Shown here piece after piece: positions 23,686 through 34,909 of a DNA stretch of 64,000 nt. The DNA comes from Thioalkalivibrio nitratireducens DSM 14787. GTDB taxonomy: Bacteria; Pseudomonadota; Gammaproteobacteria; Ectothiorhodospirales; Ectothiorhodospiraceae. The first letter of the stretch is position 1, and each line of letters opens with the position of its first letter. The DNA is taken from NCBI RefSeq assembly GCF_000321415.2, contig NC_019902.2, forward strand, positions 2,542,001 through 2,606,000. Direction: 5' to 3'. The notes under the pieces are model-generated. The model was not told the origin of the DNA, searched no databases, and worked only from the letters and a program-made list of their open reading frames with translations. The position numbers were made by a program, and so were the translations under genes.

Positions 23686-23783
23686 TGCGCGGGCGCTGCG
23701 CTGGCTGGCCCCGGAAGGCCAGGGGCATCTGAATCGGCACCCCTCTAACGTGAAGCCACACGGCTTTTCTCGGGGGGCGACGT

Positions 23784-23891
23784 GTCGGGCGGAAGAGCGC
23801 AGCGTCATCCGCCGTGCGGCGTTCGCAGCGCTCCCGCGGCAACCCCGGCGCGGGAATGGCGGATGACGGCCTTCGGCCTCTTCCGCCCTAC
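23784..23891. repeat. Copy of the 113-bp inverted-repeat element (108 bp)
   Basis: Left arm GTCGGGCGGAAGAGCGCAGC then GTCATCCGCC; right arm GGCGGATGACGGCCTTCGGC then CTCTTCCGCCCTAC. Slightly shorter than the other copies. It lies in the 381-bp gap between pgeF and clpB, upstream of the clpB promoter. Confidence 0.8.
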
Positions 23892-23998
23892 CCCTGTTTC
23901 ATGGTCGCGGGTGGGTGTGCCTCCTGCGTCGGCACGACCCACGGCGCCCACCGATCCTTTCATGAGCCGCCGGGGGGCATCCAGGCCAGACGCACCGA

Positions 23999-24742
23999 TC
24001 AGGAAACGCGCCAGATCAGCGTGGCCATGCGGCCGCAGACGCCGTCGCGGCGGTAGGAGAAGAAGGTGTCGGATTCGGCGAAGGTGCAGCGCCCGCCACC
24101 GTGGATCTCGCGGATGCCGGCGTGTTGCAGGCGCAGGCGGGCCAGCCGATAGATATCGGCGAACCAGCGGTCCCCGGTTCCGGACCGGAACGCGGCCTCT
24201 GCACCGGGATCGCCGGCCAGAAAAGCTGCGCGCACCTCGGGTCCGACCTCGAATGCGTCGGGGCCGATTGCCGGTCCGAGCCAGGCGGTCACATCGCCCG
24301 GGGGATGACCCATCGCCTGCAGGGTGGCCTCCAGCACGCCTGCGGCGAGTCCGCGCCAACCGGCGTGCGCGGCAGCGACCGTGCGGCCGTCCAGGCTCGC
24401 AAACAGCACCGGCAGGCAGTCCGCCGTCTGCACACTGCAGACCTGCCCGGCCCACCCGGCGACGACCGCATCCGCTTCGGTTGCACCATCCCGCACGTCC
24501 GACGCGTCGGCCACGGCTGCACCGTGGACCTGCCGGGGCCAGACCGGAGGCACCGGCAGCCCCAGTGCATCGGCGAGCAGGCGCCGGTTGGCCGCGACGG
24601 CTTCCGGTGCGTCGCCGGTATGTCCGGCGAGGTTCAACGCACTCCAGCGGCCGGCACTGACACCGCCGGCGCGGGTCGTCTGCGCTGCACGCAGGTTCGG
24701 CGACAGCGGCCAGTCGGGTATGATCAGTGGGATCGTGGTCAT
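23999..24742 (-). CDS. pgeF: PgeF/YfiH-family protein (laccase-domain, peptidoglycan editing factor)
   Basis: A 247-residue protein of the multicopper-oxidase-like (DUF152) family. Relatives remove wrongly built muropeptide precursors or act as purine nucleoside phosphorylases. The metal-site motifs are present: RQVHG, TADCLPVLFA with its Cys, and AHAGWRGLAAGVL with the His. The start at 24742 (MTTIPLIIPDWPL) follows GGGGACACC. It lies 65 bp after rluD in the same direction, and clpB comes next, the same order as in E. coli. Confidence 0.9.
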   Translation of the reverse strand: MTTIPLIIPDWPLSPNLRAAQTTRAGGVSAGRWSALNLAGHTGDAPEAVAANRRLLADALGLPVPPVWPRQVHGAAVADASDVRDGATEADAVVAGWAGQVCSVQTADCLPVLFASLDGRTVAAAHAGWRGLAAGVLEATLQAMGHPPGDVTAWLGPAIGPDAFEVGPEVRAAFLAGDPGAEAAFRSGTGDRWFADIYRLARLRLQHAGIREIHGGGRCTFAESDTFFSYRRDGVCGRMATLIWRVS

Positions 24743-24807
24743 GGTGTCCCCGCCCGATCCCGCGCCCGGCGAATCCGGGCATCGGCTGCCGCAACCATGC
24801 CGGCCAC

Positions 24808-25815
24808 CTACGCGCCCCCTGCCCGTGTCGCGTCGGCGACGAGTGCATCCAGCAGTGTCTGGAAGTCGGCCGGCAGCGGGGCCTCGAAACGGCACTCGGC
24901 GCCGGTGTCCGGGTGCCGCAACCCGAGCACCGCGGCATGCAGCGCCTGCCGCCGGAACGCTGCCAGTGCCCGAGCGGCCGCCGGCTCCATGTCGCGTACC
25001 GGGCGCGGCCGCCCGCCGTAGACCGGGTCGCCGACCACGGGGTGCCCAACCTGCGCCATGTGCACCCGGATCTGGTGGGTACGGCCAGTGTCCAGCCGCA
25101 CCTCGACCAGGGTGTGCGCCCGCAGCCGGTGCCGCACCCGGTAGTGCGTCACCGCAGGCTTGCCACCCGCAACCACCGCCATGCGCTTGCGATCCACCGG
25201 ATGGCGCCCGATCGGCGCTTCCAGGGCTCCGCCGGAGATCAGCACGCCCTGCACCAATGCCAGGTACTCGCGGTGCATGCTGCGTTGCTGCAGCTGCCGA
25301 ACCAGCGCGGTCTGGGCCGCCGGCGTGCGGGCCACCACCAGCAGGCCGGTAGTGTCCTTGTCCAGCCGGTGCACGATCCCTGCGCGCGGCAACGCCGCGA
25401 GTTCCGGGGCGTGATGCAGCAGCGCATTGACCAGCGTCCCTTCCCGATGACCCGCGGCGGGATGCACCACGAGCCCGGCGGGTTTGTTGATCACGAGAAT
25501 GGCGGCGTCGGCATGGACCACGTCGAGCGCGATCGCCTCGGGCTGCGCCTCGGAGGCCGGGGTATCGGGAATCCGGAGCCGTGCCCGTTCGCCCCCGCGC
25601 ACCGCATCCCGCGGGCGCGGCTGGCCGCCATCGACGGTGAGTGCGCCCTGCTTCAGCCACTGGGTGAGCTGGTTCCGCGAGTAACCGTCGAACACCCGGG
25701 CCAATGCCACATCGAGCCGCATCCCTGCCAGATCGACGGGGATCTCGGCCTGTAGCTCGCGGACCTCGCTATCGGCGCGGGCCGAAGGCTCGTTGTTGTA
25801 GAATCCGGCAGTCAT
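24808..25815 (-). CDS. rluD: 23S rRNA pseudouridine synthase D (RluD)
   Basis: Makes pseudouridines in helix 69 of 23S rRNA. The 335-residue protein has an N-terminal S4 RNA-binding domain (DLAGMRLDVALARVFDGYSR, with WLKQGALTVDG) and the pseudouridine synthase domain with HRLDKDTTGLLV, in which D152 is the catalytic Asp. Later motifs are RTHQIRVHMAQVGHPVVGDP and YGGRPRP. The ATG at 25815 overlaps the ATG-containing CATG of the divergent bamD region. Upstream extension of the frame lies inside bamD and is rejected. Confidence 0.96.
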   Translation of the reverse strand: MTAGFYNNEPSARADSEVRELQAEIPVDLAGMRLDVALARVFDGYSRNQLTQWLKQGALTVDGGQPRPRDAVRGGERARLRIPDTPASEAQPEAIALDVVHADAAILVINKPAGLVVHPAAGHREGTLVNALLHHAPELAALPRAGIVHRLDKDTTGLLVVARTPAAQTALVRQLQQRSMHREYLALVQGVLISGGALEAPIGRHPVDRKRMAVVAGGKPAVTHYRVRHRLRAHTLVEVRLDTGRTHQIRVHMAQVGHPVVGDPVYGGRPRPVRDMEPAAARALAAFRRQALHAAVLGLRHPDTGAECRFEAPLPADFQTLLDALVADATRAGGA

Positions 25816-25837
25816 GTACTGGAATCGAGGCTCCGCC

Positions 25838-26668
25838 GTGTCCCTGGCCCGTTCGTTGATCGCGCTGATCGCCATCATAACCCTGTCCGGCTGCGCAGGC
25901 TGGGAACAGGATCCGACACGCAACTGGTCCGCCAGCCAGTTGTACGGAGAGGCCAAGGCTGCGCTCGAAAGCGGCGATTACCAGCAGGCGGTCGAGTACT
26001 ACGAGCTGCTGGAGGCGCGTTTTCCCTTCGGCCGCTTCGCCCAACAGGCGCAAATCGAGATCCCGTACGCCTACTACAAGGCCGGGGAACCGGAAGCCGC
26101 GCTGGCCGCGGTGGACCGCTTCGTGCAGCTGAATCCACGGCACCCACACCTGGACTACGCGTACTATCTGCGCGGTCTGATCAACTTCAACCGCGACCGG
26201 GGCTTCCTCTCGCGCGTGTTTCCGATGGATCCGGCCGAGATGGACACCAGCCAGTTGGACCAGGCCTTCCATGATTTCGCCCGGCTGCTGCGCGAGTTCC
26301 CGGACAGTCGCTACACCGATGATACCCGCGAACGCATGATCTTCATCCGCGACGCCCTCGCCAACCACGAGGTCCGCGTGGCGCAGTTCTATATGGAACG
26401 CCACGCCTGGGTGGCCGCGGCGCAGCGCGCGCGCCACGTCGTGGAACACTACCAAGGGGCCGAGTCGATGCCGCTGGCACTCGCGATCCTGATCCAGAGT
26501 TACCGCGCGCTGGATCTCGATGACCACGCGGACAACACGATGGCGGTACTGGAACTGAACTTCCCCGAACAAGCCGCCGCAGTGCGGGCCGGTCGGCCGG
26601 TCACCGTCGATGGCGAGCCCGGCGGCATACGCCGCTGGCTCGAACGCCTGCCGTTCTTTGCCAACTGA
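25838..26668 (+). CDS. bamD: Outer-membrane assembly lipoprotein BamD
   Basis: A lipoprotein of the Bam complex that folds outer-membrane beta-barrel proteins. The start at GTG 25838 follows GAGG with good spacing and gives a signal peptide ending in the lipobox LSGC, with lipidated Cys19. An ATG at 25814 in the same frame would add 8 residues. The mature protein, about 258 residues, is five tetratricopeptide repeats (LYGEAKAALESGDYQQAVEY, RFPFGRFAQQAQIEIPYAYY). It is divergent from rluD, the arrangement found in many gammaproteobacteria. Confidence 0.95.
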   Translation: MSLARSLIALIAIITLSGCAGWEQDPTRNWSASQLYGEAKAALESGDYQQAVEYYELLEARFPFGRFAQQAQIEIPYAYYKAGEPEAALAAVDRFVQLNPRHPHLDYAYYLRGLINFNRDRGFLSRVFPMDPAEMDTSQLDQAFHDFARLLREFPDSRYTDDTRERMIFIRDALANHEVRVAQFYMERHAWVAAAQRARHVVEHYQGAESMPLALAILIQSYRALDLDDHADNTMAVLELNFPEQAAAVRAGRPVTVDGEPGGIRRWLERLPFFAN

Positions 26669-27138
26669 CGGTTCCACGCGGCCACGCCGCCCGAGCCGCG
26701 GCACAGGTCGCGACACCGCAACCCGTGGCGGCCTGTGCTCCGGGCAGACGGGGTACGCATCCGATCGGGAATCGGGTCGCCACCGTGCGCGCCTACGGCG
26801 CGTCGCGTGCAAGGCGCGCTTGTATGTTTCCGCTTGGCAGGCCTAGAAAGGCTTGTCGGGGTGTGGAGGGACAAGGCGCGCCCGCGTCGCCTTCGCCCTG
26901 ATGAAAAACCAGACCGACTACGAACCGAAAATCCCTTGCGCGCAGACATAGAATCTCCTACGGGGGCACGGGCATGGCCGCGACTTTCCCGTTAACTCTC
27001 ATGCCATCGGCCGCGAGACACCCCAATTCATGACAATGTCATTAAGAATCAGAGGCATGCGATTCTGGGCCGGTGTATTTTCCCGCTAACGGCCCGCCCA
27101 AGAAGCCCCGGCGCTGCGCTGCCATTCGCTTGGGGGAG
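26669..27138. other. 470-bp intergenic region, no gene recognised
   Basis: Lies between the convergent ends of bamD and the P-II gene. No open frame looks protein-like. The right half (26880-27100) is lower in G+C than the surroundings and includes a 13-bp perfect palindrome with one central base, ATGACAATGTCAT, at 27030-27042. This may be a protein-binding site, but nothing transcribed from it is visible. It could be a decayed gene. Confidence 0.5.
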
Positions 27139-29236
<2,098 letters not shown>

Positions 29237-29248
29237 CGGGGTCGGGTT

Positions 29249-30118
29249 CTAGCCGAGGGCGCGGGCCATCGCCGTACCGAGCTCGGCCGGACTCGCGGCG
29301 ATCTCGACCCCGGCGTCGCGCAGCGCCGCGATCTTCTGCGCGGCCGTGCCCTTTCCGCCCGCAATGATCGCCCCCGCGTGGCCCATGCGCCGGCCCGGCG
29401 GCGCGGTCGCGCCGGCGACGTAGGCGGCCACCGGCTTGCCGAACGACTCGGCGATGTACCGTGCGGCGCGCTCCTCGGCATCGCCGCCGATCTCGCCGAC
29501 CAGCAGCACCCCTTCGGTTTCCGGGTCAGCGGCGAAAAGTTCCAGGCAATCGACGAAGTCCATCCCCTGGATCGGGTCGCCGCCGACCCCGATGCAGGTA
29601 CTCTGCCCCAGGCCCAGGTCGGTCGTCTGCTGGACCGCTTCGTAGGTCAGCGTTCCGGAGCGCGACACGATGCCGATCCGGCCTCGCCGGTGGATGTAGC
29701 CGGGCATAATGCCGATCTTGCAGGCGTCGGGGGTGATGATACCCGGGCAGTTCGGCCCGATCAGGCGTGCCGACGTCTGGCCAAGGTATTGCTTCACGCG
29801 GATCATGTCCTGCACCGGGATCCCCTCGGTGATACAGACCACCACCTCGATGCCCGCATCCGCGGCCTCGCAGATCGCGTCGGCGGCAAACGCCGCAGGA
29901 ACATAGATCATGCTCGCCTGGGCCCCGGCCTCGTGTACCGCTTCCGCCACGGTGTCGAACACGGGCAGGTCCAGGTGCCGCTGCCCGCCCTTGCCCGGGG
30001 TTACGCCTCCGACCAGCCGGGTGCCGTAGGCCAGGGCCTGCTCGGAGTGGAACGTTCCCTGCTTGCCGGTGAAGCCCTGGCAGATGACGCGCGTCTCGCG
30101 GTCGACCAGAATACTCAT
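29249..30118 (-). CDS. sucD: Succinyl-CoA ligase alpha subunit
   Basis: Forms ATP or GTP from succinyl-CoA in the citric acid cycle. The 289-residue protein starts [20 protein letters not shown], with a CoA-binding domain, and carries the phosphorylated His247 in [17 protein letters not shown]. The ATG overlaps the sucC stop, as usual for the sucCD pair. Confidence 0.97.
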   Translation of the reverse strand: MSILVDRETRVICQGFTGKQGTFHSEQALAYGTRLVGGVTPGKGGQRHLDLPVFDTVAEAVHEAGAQASMIYVPAAFAADAICEAADAGIEVVVCITEGIPVQDMIRVKQYLGQTSARLIGPNCPGIITPDACKIGIMPGYIHRRGRIGIVSRSGTLTYEAVQQTTDLGLGQSTCIGVGGDPIQGMDFVDCLELFAADPETEGVLLVGEIGGDAEERAARYIAESFGKPVAAYVAGATAPPGRRMGHAGAIIAGGKGTAAQKIAALRDAGVEIAASPAELGTAMARALG

Positions 30119-31275
30119 GCCGCCGCCTCCACCGCGGCCCGCGCCGCCTGATCCAGGTCGGCGGCGGCGACGATATCCAGTCCGCTCGCGGCCAGTGCCT
30201 CGCGGCCCGCTTCCGCGTTCGTGCCCTCCAGCCGGACAACGACCGGCACCTGCACGTGCACTTCCCGCACTGCGGCGATGATGCCCTCGGCGATCAGATC
30301 GCAGCGCACGATGCCCCCGAAGATGTTCACCAGCACCGCGCGCACGGAGGTATCGGACAGGATCAGCTTGAACGCCGCAGCGACGCGCTCGACCGTGGTA
30401 CCGCCACCGACGTCGAGGAAATTCGCGGGTTGCCCGCCATGGTGCTGGATCAGGTCCATCGTCGCCATTGCCAGCCCCGCGCCGTTCACCATGCAGCCGA
30501 TGGTGCCATCGAGGCGAATGTAATTGAGATCATGCTCGTGCGCGCGTTCCTCGGCCTCGTGGCGCTGGCGCGCGTCGCGCAGCCCGAAGATCTCGCGCTG
30601 GCGGTAGGTAGCGGAATCGTCGATCACCAGCTTGCCATCCAGTGCGAGCAGTCGGTCGTCCGAAGTCAGCACCAGCGGGTTGATTTCAAGCAACTGCGCA
30701 TCGGAGGACTGGAACAGACGGTAGGCATCGGCGACGAGCCGCGCGGCAGCACGCGCGGGATCCCCGCGCAGCCCCAGCACCCGCGCGGCGCGCCGCCCAT
30801 GAAACGGCATCACCCCGGTGACCGGATGGATCGGCAGCGTAACCACCGCAACGGGCCGCTCCCGGGCCAGTTCTTCGATGTCCATGCCACCCTCGGCCGA
30901 GATCACCATCACCACCGAGGCCCGGGACCGGTCGACCAGCATCCCGAAATAGAACTCGCGCTCGATCGCCGCTGCCGGTTCCATCAGCACCTGGTCGATC
31001 GGCAGTCCCTCCGGGCCGCCCGCCCCGGTGACCAGCCGTGACCCGAGCAGACGTGCCACCGCCGCTTCGGCCTCGGCCGGATCGGCGGCCCGGACAACGC
31101 CACCGGCCTTGCCACGTCCGCCGCTGTGCACCTGCGCCTTGACCCATACCGTGTCCGCGCCGAGGCGTGCCCATGCCCCGGCGGTATCGTCGACCCCGGT
31201 GATCAGTTCGCCCGGCGGCACCGGGATGCCGGCGGAACGGAACAGCGCCTTCGCCTGGAATTCGTGGAGGTTCAT
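30115..31275 (-). CDS. sucC: Succinyl-CoA ligase beta subunit
   Basis: The ATP-grasp partner of SucD, 386 residues, starting [23 protein letters not shown]-grasp features include [18 protein letters not shown] and [19 protein letters not shown]; the C-terminal contact domain has [16 protein letters not shown]. The start at 31275 is set by homology. The sucC-sucD-nadE-P-II order is a likely single transcript. No sucA/sucB is in the window. Confidence 0.97.
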   Translation of the reverse strand: MNLHEFQAKALFRSAGIPVPPGELITGVDDTAGAWARLGADTVWVKAQVHSGGRGKAGGVVRAADPAEAEAAVARLLGSRLVTGAGGPEGLPIDQVLMEPAAAIEREFYFGMLVDRSRASVVMVISAEGGMDIEELARERPVAVVTLPIHPVTGVMPFHGRRAARVLGLRGDPARAAARLVADAYRLFQSSDAQLLEINPLVLTSDDRLLALDGKLVIDDSATYRQREIFGLRDARQRHEAEERAHEHDLNYIRLDGTIGCMVNGAGLAMATMDLIQHHGGQPANFLDVGGGTTVERVAAAFKLILSDTSVRAVLVNIFGGIVRCDLIAEGIIAAVREVHVQVPVVVRLEGTNAEAGREALAASGLDIVAAADLDQAARAAVEAAA

Positions 31276-31524
31276 GCCAACTGAGCATAACGAGACGCAG
31301 GCGCAGCGACAACCGAGGCACGAGCCAGGGACGCCGGGCGGGGAGACACCGGGCGAGGTGCCCGCCAGCCTCCGATGGACCGGCCAGCGCCAGGGCCGCC
31401 ACTCAACCCCGCCCCCCGGTCCATGGCCCGGGTCCGACTTGGAAACAGGGTTCCGCGAAGGCATGCAGGGACATCACCCGACAGCTGGTGCGCCTCCCCG
31501 CACACCCTCGCGCCGCGGGATTGA

Positions 31525-33693
31525 TCACCGACGTCCGTCCGGCACCCGGAAGAATCCATTCACCACATCCACGACCTCGCCCGGGGCATTGCGCGCGGTC
31601 GCGGTGAACAGACCCTCGATCACGCCGTCCTGGGAATGCACGATCTCGATCGTGCACGCTCCTCCCGAGAGGTTCGTGTTGAACTCGGAATCTCCGTTGC
31701 GGCGGTTGTACCGGACTCGGGGCTGCGGCCCACCCGCACAGCTGTACGTGCCGGTCGACTCACCGTTGATGTCGATCGCCCAGACATGGTGGGTGCGGGG
31801 CGCCCGCGTGTACACGGGTTCCGACACGTCGTAGCGTGCCGATGTGAATACGTCCGAACGCGTATTCCGAGACGCATCGACAAAGCCGCTGATGCAGAAG
31901 TCGCTGCTGGCATGCGACAGGCACATTGCGTGAATGGTGGTCGGACCGTCGCCGTTCCCGTCACCGTTCCCGTCACCGTTCCCGTCACCGTTCCCGTCGC
32001 CGTTCCCGTCGCCGTTCCCGTCGCCGTCGCCGTTGCCGTTCCCGTCGCCGTTCCCGTCGCCGTTCCCGTCGCCGTTCCCGTCACCGTTCCCGTCACCGTT
32101 CCCGTCGCCGTTCCCGTCGCCGTTCCCGTCACCGTTCCCGTCACCGTTCCCGCCGCCGTTCCCGCCGCCGTTCCCGTCGCCGTTCCCGTCGCCGTTGCCG
32201 CCGCCGTTCCCGCCGCCGTTCCCGCCGCCGTTCCCGTCGCCGTTCCCGTCGCCGTTCCCGTCGCCGTTCCCGCCACCGTTGCCGCCACCGTTGCCGCCAC
32301 CGTTCCCGCCGCCGTTGCCGCCGCCGTCGCCGTCGCCGCCGCCGTTCCCGTCGCCGTTCCCGCCACCGCCGTCGCCTGCTTCGTCAGGATCCTGGCCACC
32401 CGCACGAGGATCGGCGTCCCCGAAACGGACCTCGTTATCGCCCAAGTCGTCCGCGATGAAAATTCCGGCTCCATCACCACCACTGGCCGCGTCGACGATC
32501 ACGACCTCGTCATCGACGAGACCGTTGCCATCGAAATCGGTCAGGTACCGAATCAAACTGTGTGCCTCGTTGTCGCCGCCGCCCTCGCTGCAGGTGAACA
32601 GGTCGTCCACCGGCAGGTAGACCGTCCGTTTGTCGGTGGCGAACTGCAATCCCCCGTCGGCCAGCAGGTGGAAGGTATAGTCCACGCCCTCGGTAAACTC
32701 GCCGTGGAAGCCGTTCACCACCGTGGCCGGCAGCGTCACCGTGCCGTAATGCCGGGCAAAGTACGACGAGATGAACTCCGGGGTACAGTTGGGATCCCGC
32801 ACGATGAACCGGCTGGTTCTGATACCGTCGGCCAGGGCCTGAAGCGGCCCATCGCCGCTTGCGGCGGCGTGATCGCGCAGCGCCCCTTCGTAGCGTTGCC
32901 GGAACTGCAGGGGATCATAGAGCAGGCCTGCGATCGGAAGCCCCTCCGGACCACGACCATCGATGGTGCCATCCGCCGCGTCGTCGGCCAACTGCTGCAG
33001 CGCCCGAAGCGCCGGGGCATCCTGGCCCCGTCCGAACTCCGCAAACGCCATCTTGAACCATGCGTGGAGGTTTCCCTCGGAGTCTCCAAGATCTCCGGCC
33101 GCGGGGTGGGCACCCAGGAGCATTGGCATCGCGAGGATGTCCTCGGCTTCAGGCATCAGCGCCCGGCGCACCGCTTCGTTGTAAAAGGCGACGTCGCCGC
33201 CCGTCAGGTCGGGCAGCCCGTGACGCTCGCCGATGCGATAGCTGATCTCGGTGAACGGGGAGACCCCGGTCTGGTCACGGGCATCCGGAATCGGTGCCCG
33301 CATGGCCATGCCGACAGCGTCTTCGGGGACCGGGATGTGTGCCTGACGCACCTCATCGTAGTACCATGTCTGCTCGTCGAATACGACCTCGGAAAGCCCC
33401 GGCACCGGGCGATCGGCGACCGCGAACTGTGTGTACCCATCATTGCCGGTCGAGCCGTCACCGACCTGTCCCGCGACGTCGCCTGGCCGATAGTCCCGCA
33501 GGCCGAACTGGCGAACGGCCGCGTCCGCGACCACGCCCAGCGTCGGGGCCACGATCATGGTCATTTCGTCTCCACCGACCGCGCCGTCATCCCCCGGGTC
33601 GCCCGCACCCGTTCCACTGCCGCCTCCGCATCCCATCGCCAGCAACGAAGCGACGGGGACAGCGAGCAGCGCCCTCCCATTGGTCTTGAACAT
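31525..33693 (-). CDS. Lipoprotein with long Gly-Asn-Gly-Asp repeat (unknown function)
   Basis: A 722-residue product. The signal peptide ends in the lipobox LAMGC, so the protein should be lipidated. A unique N-terminal region of about 430 residues follows ([60 protein letters not shown]). Then comes a tract of about 140 residues made of NGDG and NGGG tetrapeptides, and a C-terminal domain of about 135 residues with Cys pairs ([37 protein letters not shown]). I do not recognise the globular parts. The repeat looks like a flexible acidic linker that might bind calcium. It stands alone between sucC and the signalling cluster. The ATG at 33693 gives the clean signal peptide. Confidence 0.8.
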   Translation of the reverse strand: MFKTNGRALLAVPVASLLAMGCGGGSGTGAGDPGDDGAVGGDEMTMIVAPTLGVVADAAVRQFGLRDYRPGDVAGQVGDGSTGNDGYTQFAVADRPVPGLSEVVFDEQTWYYDEVRQAHIPVPEDAVGMAMRAPIPDARDQTGVSPFTEISYRIGERHGLPDLTGGDVAFYNEAVRRALMPEAEDILAMPMLLGAHPAAGDLGDSEGNLHAWFKMAFAEFGRGQDAPALRALQQLADDAADGTIDGRGPEGLPIAGLLYDPLQFRQRYEGALRDHAAASGDGPLQALADGIRTSRFIVRDPNCTPEFISSYFARHYGTVTLPATVVNGFHGEFTEGVDYTFHLLADGGLQFATDKRTVYLPVDDLFTCSEGGGDNEAHSLIRYLTDFDGNGLVDDEVVIVDAASGGDGAGIFIADDLGDNEVRFGDADPRAGGQDPDEAGDGGGGNGDGNGGGDGDGGGNGGGNGGGNGGGNGGGNGDGNGDGNGDGNGGGNGGGNGGGNGDGNGDGNGGGNGGGNGDGNGDGNGDGNGDGNGDGNGDGNGDGNGDGNGDGNGNGDGDGNGDGNGDGNGDGNGDGNGDGNGDGPTTIHAMCLSHASSDFCISGFVDASRNTRSDVFTSARYDVSEPVYTRAPRTHHVWAIDINGESTGTYSCAGGPQPRVRYNRRNGDSEFNTNLSGGACTIEIVHSQDGVIEGLFTATARNAPGEVVDVVNGFFRVPDGRR
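31947..32373. repeat. 12-bp tandem repeat (about 35 units) inside the lipoprotein gene
   Basis: On the plus strand the unit is CCGTTCCCGTCA or CCGTTCCCGTCG, with variants ending CCGCCGCCG. The minus strand codes GDGN and GGGN. The unit is a multiple of three, so gain or loss of copies keeps the frame and changes only linker length. Expect length variation between strains. Confidence 0.9.
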
Positions 33694-33900
33694 TCCCCTT
33701 CCCCTACGTTCATCCGGAGGGTGCGGACAACCCACACCCGATCACACGCCTTTGCAGACTTCCGGGTAGGTTAGAATGGGATACCACTTCCAGACTATCG
33801 CCAGATGGGACTAGCCCTGCGGTATGAAGTCGTGGCGTGCGGGAATGGGGGGGTGCACCCTGGCCCCGCGCGACGGGCGCCGGCGCCGGCGCCGGGACGG

Positions 33901-34692
33901 TCAGCCGGTAAGGGAATCCCGGCGCAGGGGATCGGCCAGGAGGCGTGCGGCGGCCAGCGCAAGCTGGGTCCGGTTGCTGAACCCGGAGGCCGTGAGGATC
34001 TGCGAAACATAGAGCTTCACGGTGTTCTCGGTAATCCCCAGCTCATAGGCAATCTGGTAGTTGCTCTGCCCCGTTGCCAAATGGCGGAGCACATCCTTCT
34101 GCCGTTTCGTGAGCTTGCCGAACGCGAACTCGGCGGCAGGATCGGCGGCACCGGTGCCGTCGCTCGCCGATTCCGGTAGGCCGAGCTGCCTGCGGATTTC
34201 GGCAAGGCTGGTCGAGACCTGCGACAACGACTGTGTCATGTCCTGCAGCCGGCTCCCAACGCCATGCGCAGCCGCGAGCATCCGGCGCCTGCGGCGTACC
34301 GACTCGACGAGGCGGTCCACCGACTGGTTCAGCGCGGGCAAGTCCACGGGTTTGGGAAAATAGTCGCGCACACCAGCACGCATCGCTTGCACCAGCACTT
34401 CCTCGTCACCGTGCCCGGTGAACACGATGGCCTCGAACACACGCTGGTCCTGGTACGTCCGGACCAGCCTCTCGACGAGTTGGATACCCTCCTCATCGGG
34501 CATCCGAACATCGGTCAGGACGATGCCGATGTCGGGATCCCGCTCGAACGCCCGTCGGGCCGCCCGAACCGTGGTGGCGCCGAGACACGAGTACCCGGCC
34601 TCGGTGAGGTACTCCACCATCTCCTCGACGATTTCAGGTTCGTCGTCGACTACCAGCAACTTCATCGCATCCACTACCGCCAACTCTGCCAT
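33901..34692 (-). CDS. Two-component response regulator, receiver plus LuxR-type HTH
   Basis: A 263-residue regulator. The receiver domain has the acidic pair D16-D17, phosphoacceptor D61 in IVLTDVRMPDEEG, a Thr in IVFTGHGDE and the Lys in FPKPVD. A coiled linker (RLQDMTQSLSQVSTSLAEIR) leads to a C-terminal LuxR/FixJ helix-turn-helix (LTKRQKDVLRHLATGQSNYQ, IAYELGITENTVKLYVSQIL). It probably regulates transcription downstream of the histidine kinase encoded just upstream on the same strand. The starts at 34692 and 34665 (MKLLVVDDEPE) are both possible. Confidence 0.92.
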   Translation of the reverse strand: MAELAVVDAMKLLVVDDEPEIVEEMVEYLTEAGYSCLGATTVRAARRAFERDPDIGIVLTDVRMPDEEGIQLVERLVRTYQDQRVFEAIVFTGHGDEEVLVQAMRAGVRDYFPKPVDLPALNQSVDRLVESVRRRRRMLAAAHGVGSRLQDMTQSLSQVSTSLAEIRRQLGLPESASDGTGAADPAAEFAFGKLTKRQKDVLRHLATGQSNYQIAYELGITENTVKLYVSQILTASGFSNRTQLALAAARLLADPLRRDSLTG

Positions 34693-34909
34693 TGCCTACC
34701 ATCCTCATGTCGAGCCGATCCGCCGGGGAATCTGCTCGCGGACCCCGGCTCGTTCCGACACGCGGCACCGCCCGTTGGCGATCCGCGGTCAGCCTGTCGT
34801 ACTGGCGGCACGGCCATCTCCGCCCTGCCGGACTGCAACAAACCCGGCACAGTGCCCCTGCCCACCGGAGCGACACACCGCGGCCGAGGACCGACTCTGC
34901 CGCACTGGC

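Noticed and set aside
27030-27042. ATGACAATGTCAT palindrome as a Fur box
   Set aside because: About 12 of 19 matches to the Fur consensus at best, and no iron gene starts nearby; kept only as an unexplained palindrome.
31947-32373. CRISPR-like look of regular short repeats
   Set aside because: The 12-bp units are contiguous with no spacers and are in frame within a coding sequence.
31636-33774. 712-residue plus-strand ORF across the 12-bp repeat
   Set aside because: Antisense to the lipoprotein gene, which has a proper signal peptide; the Val-Pro-Ala repeat is the complement of the NGDG units.
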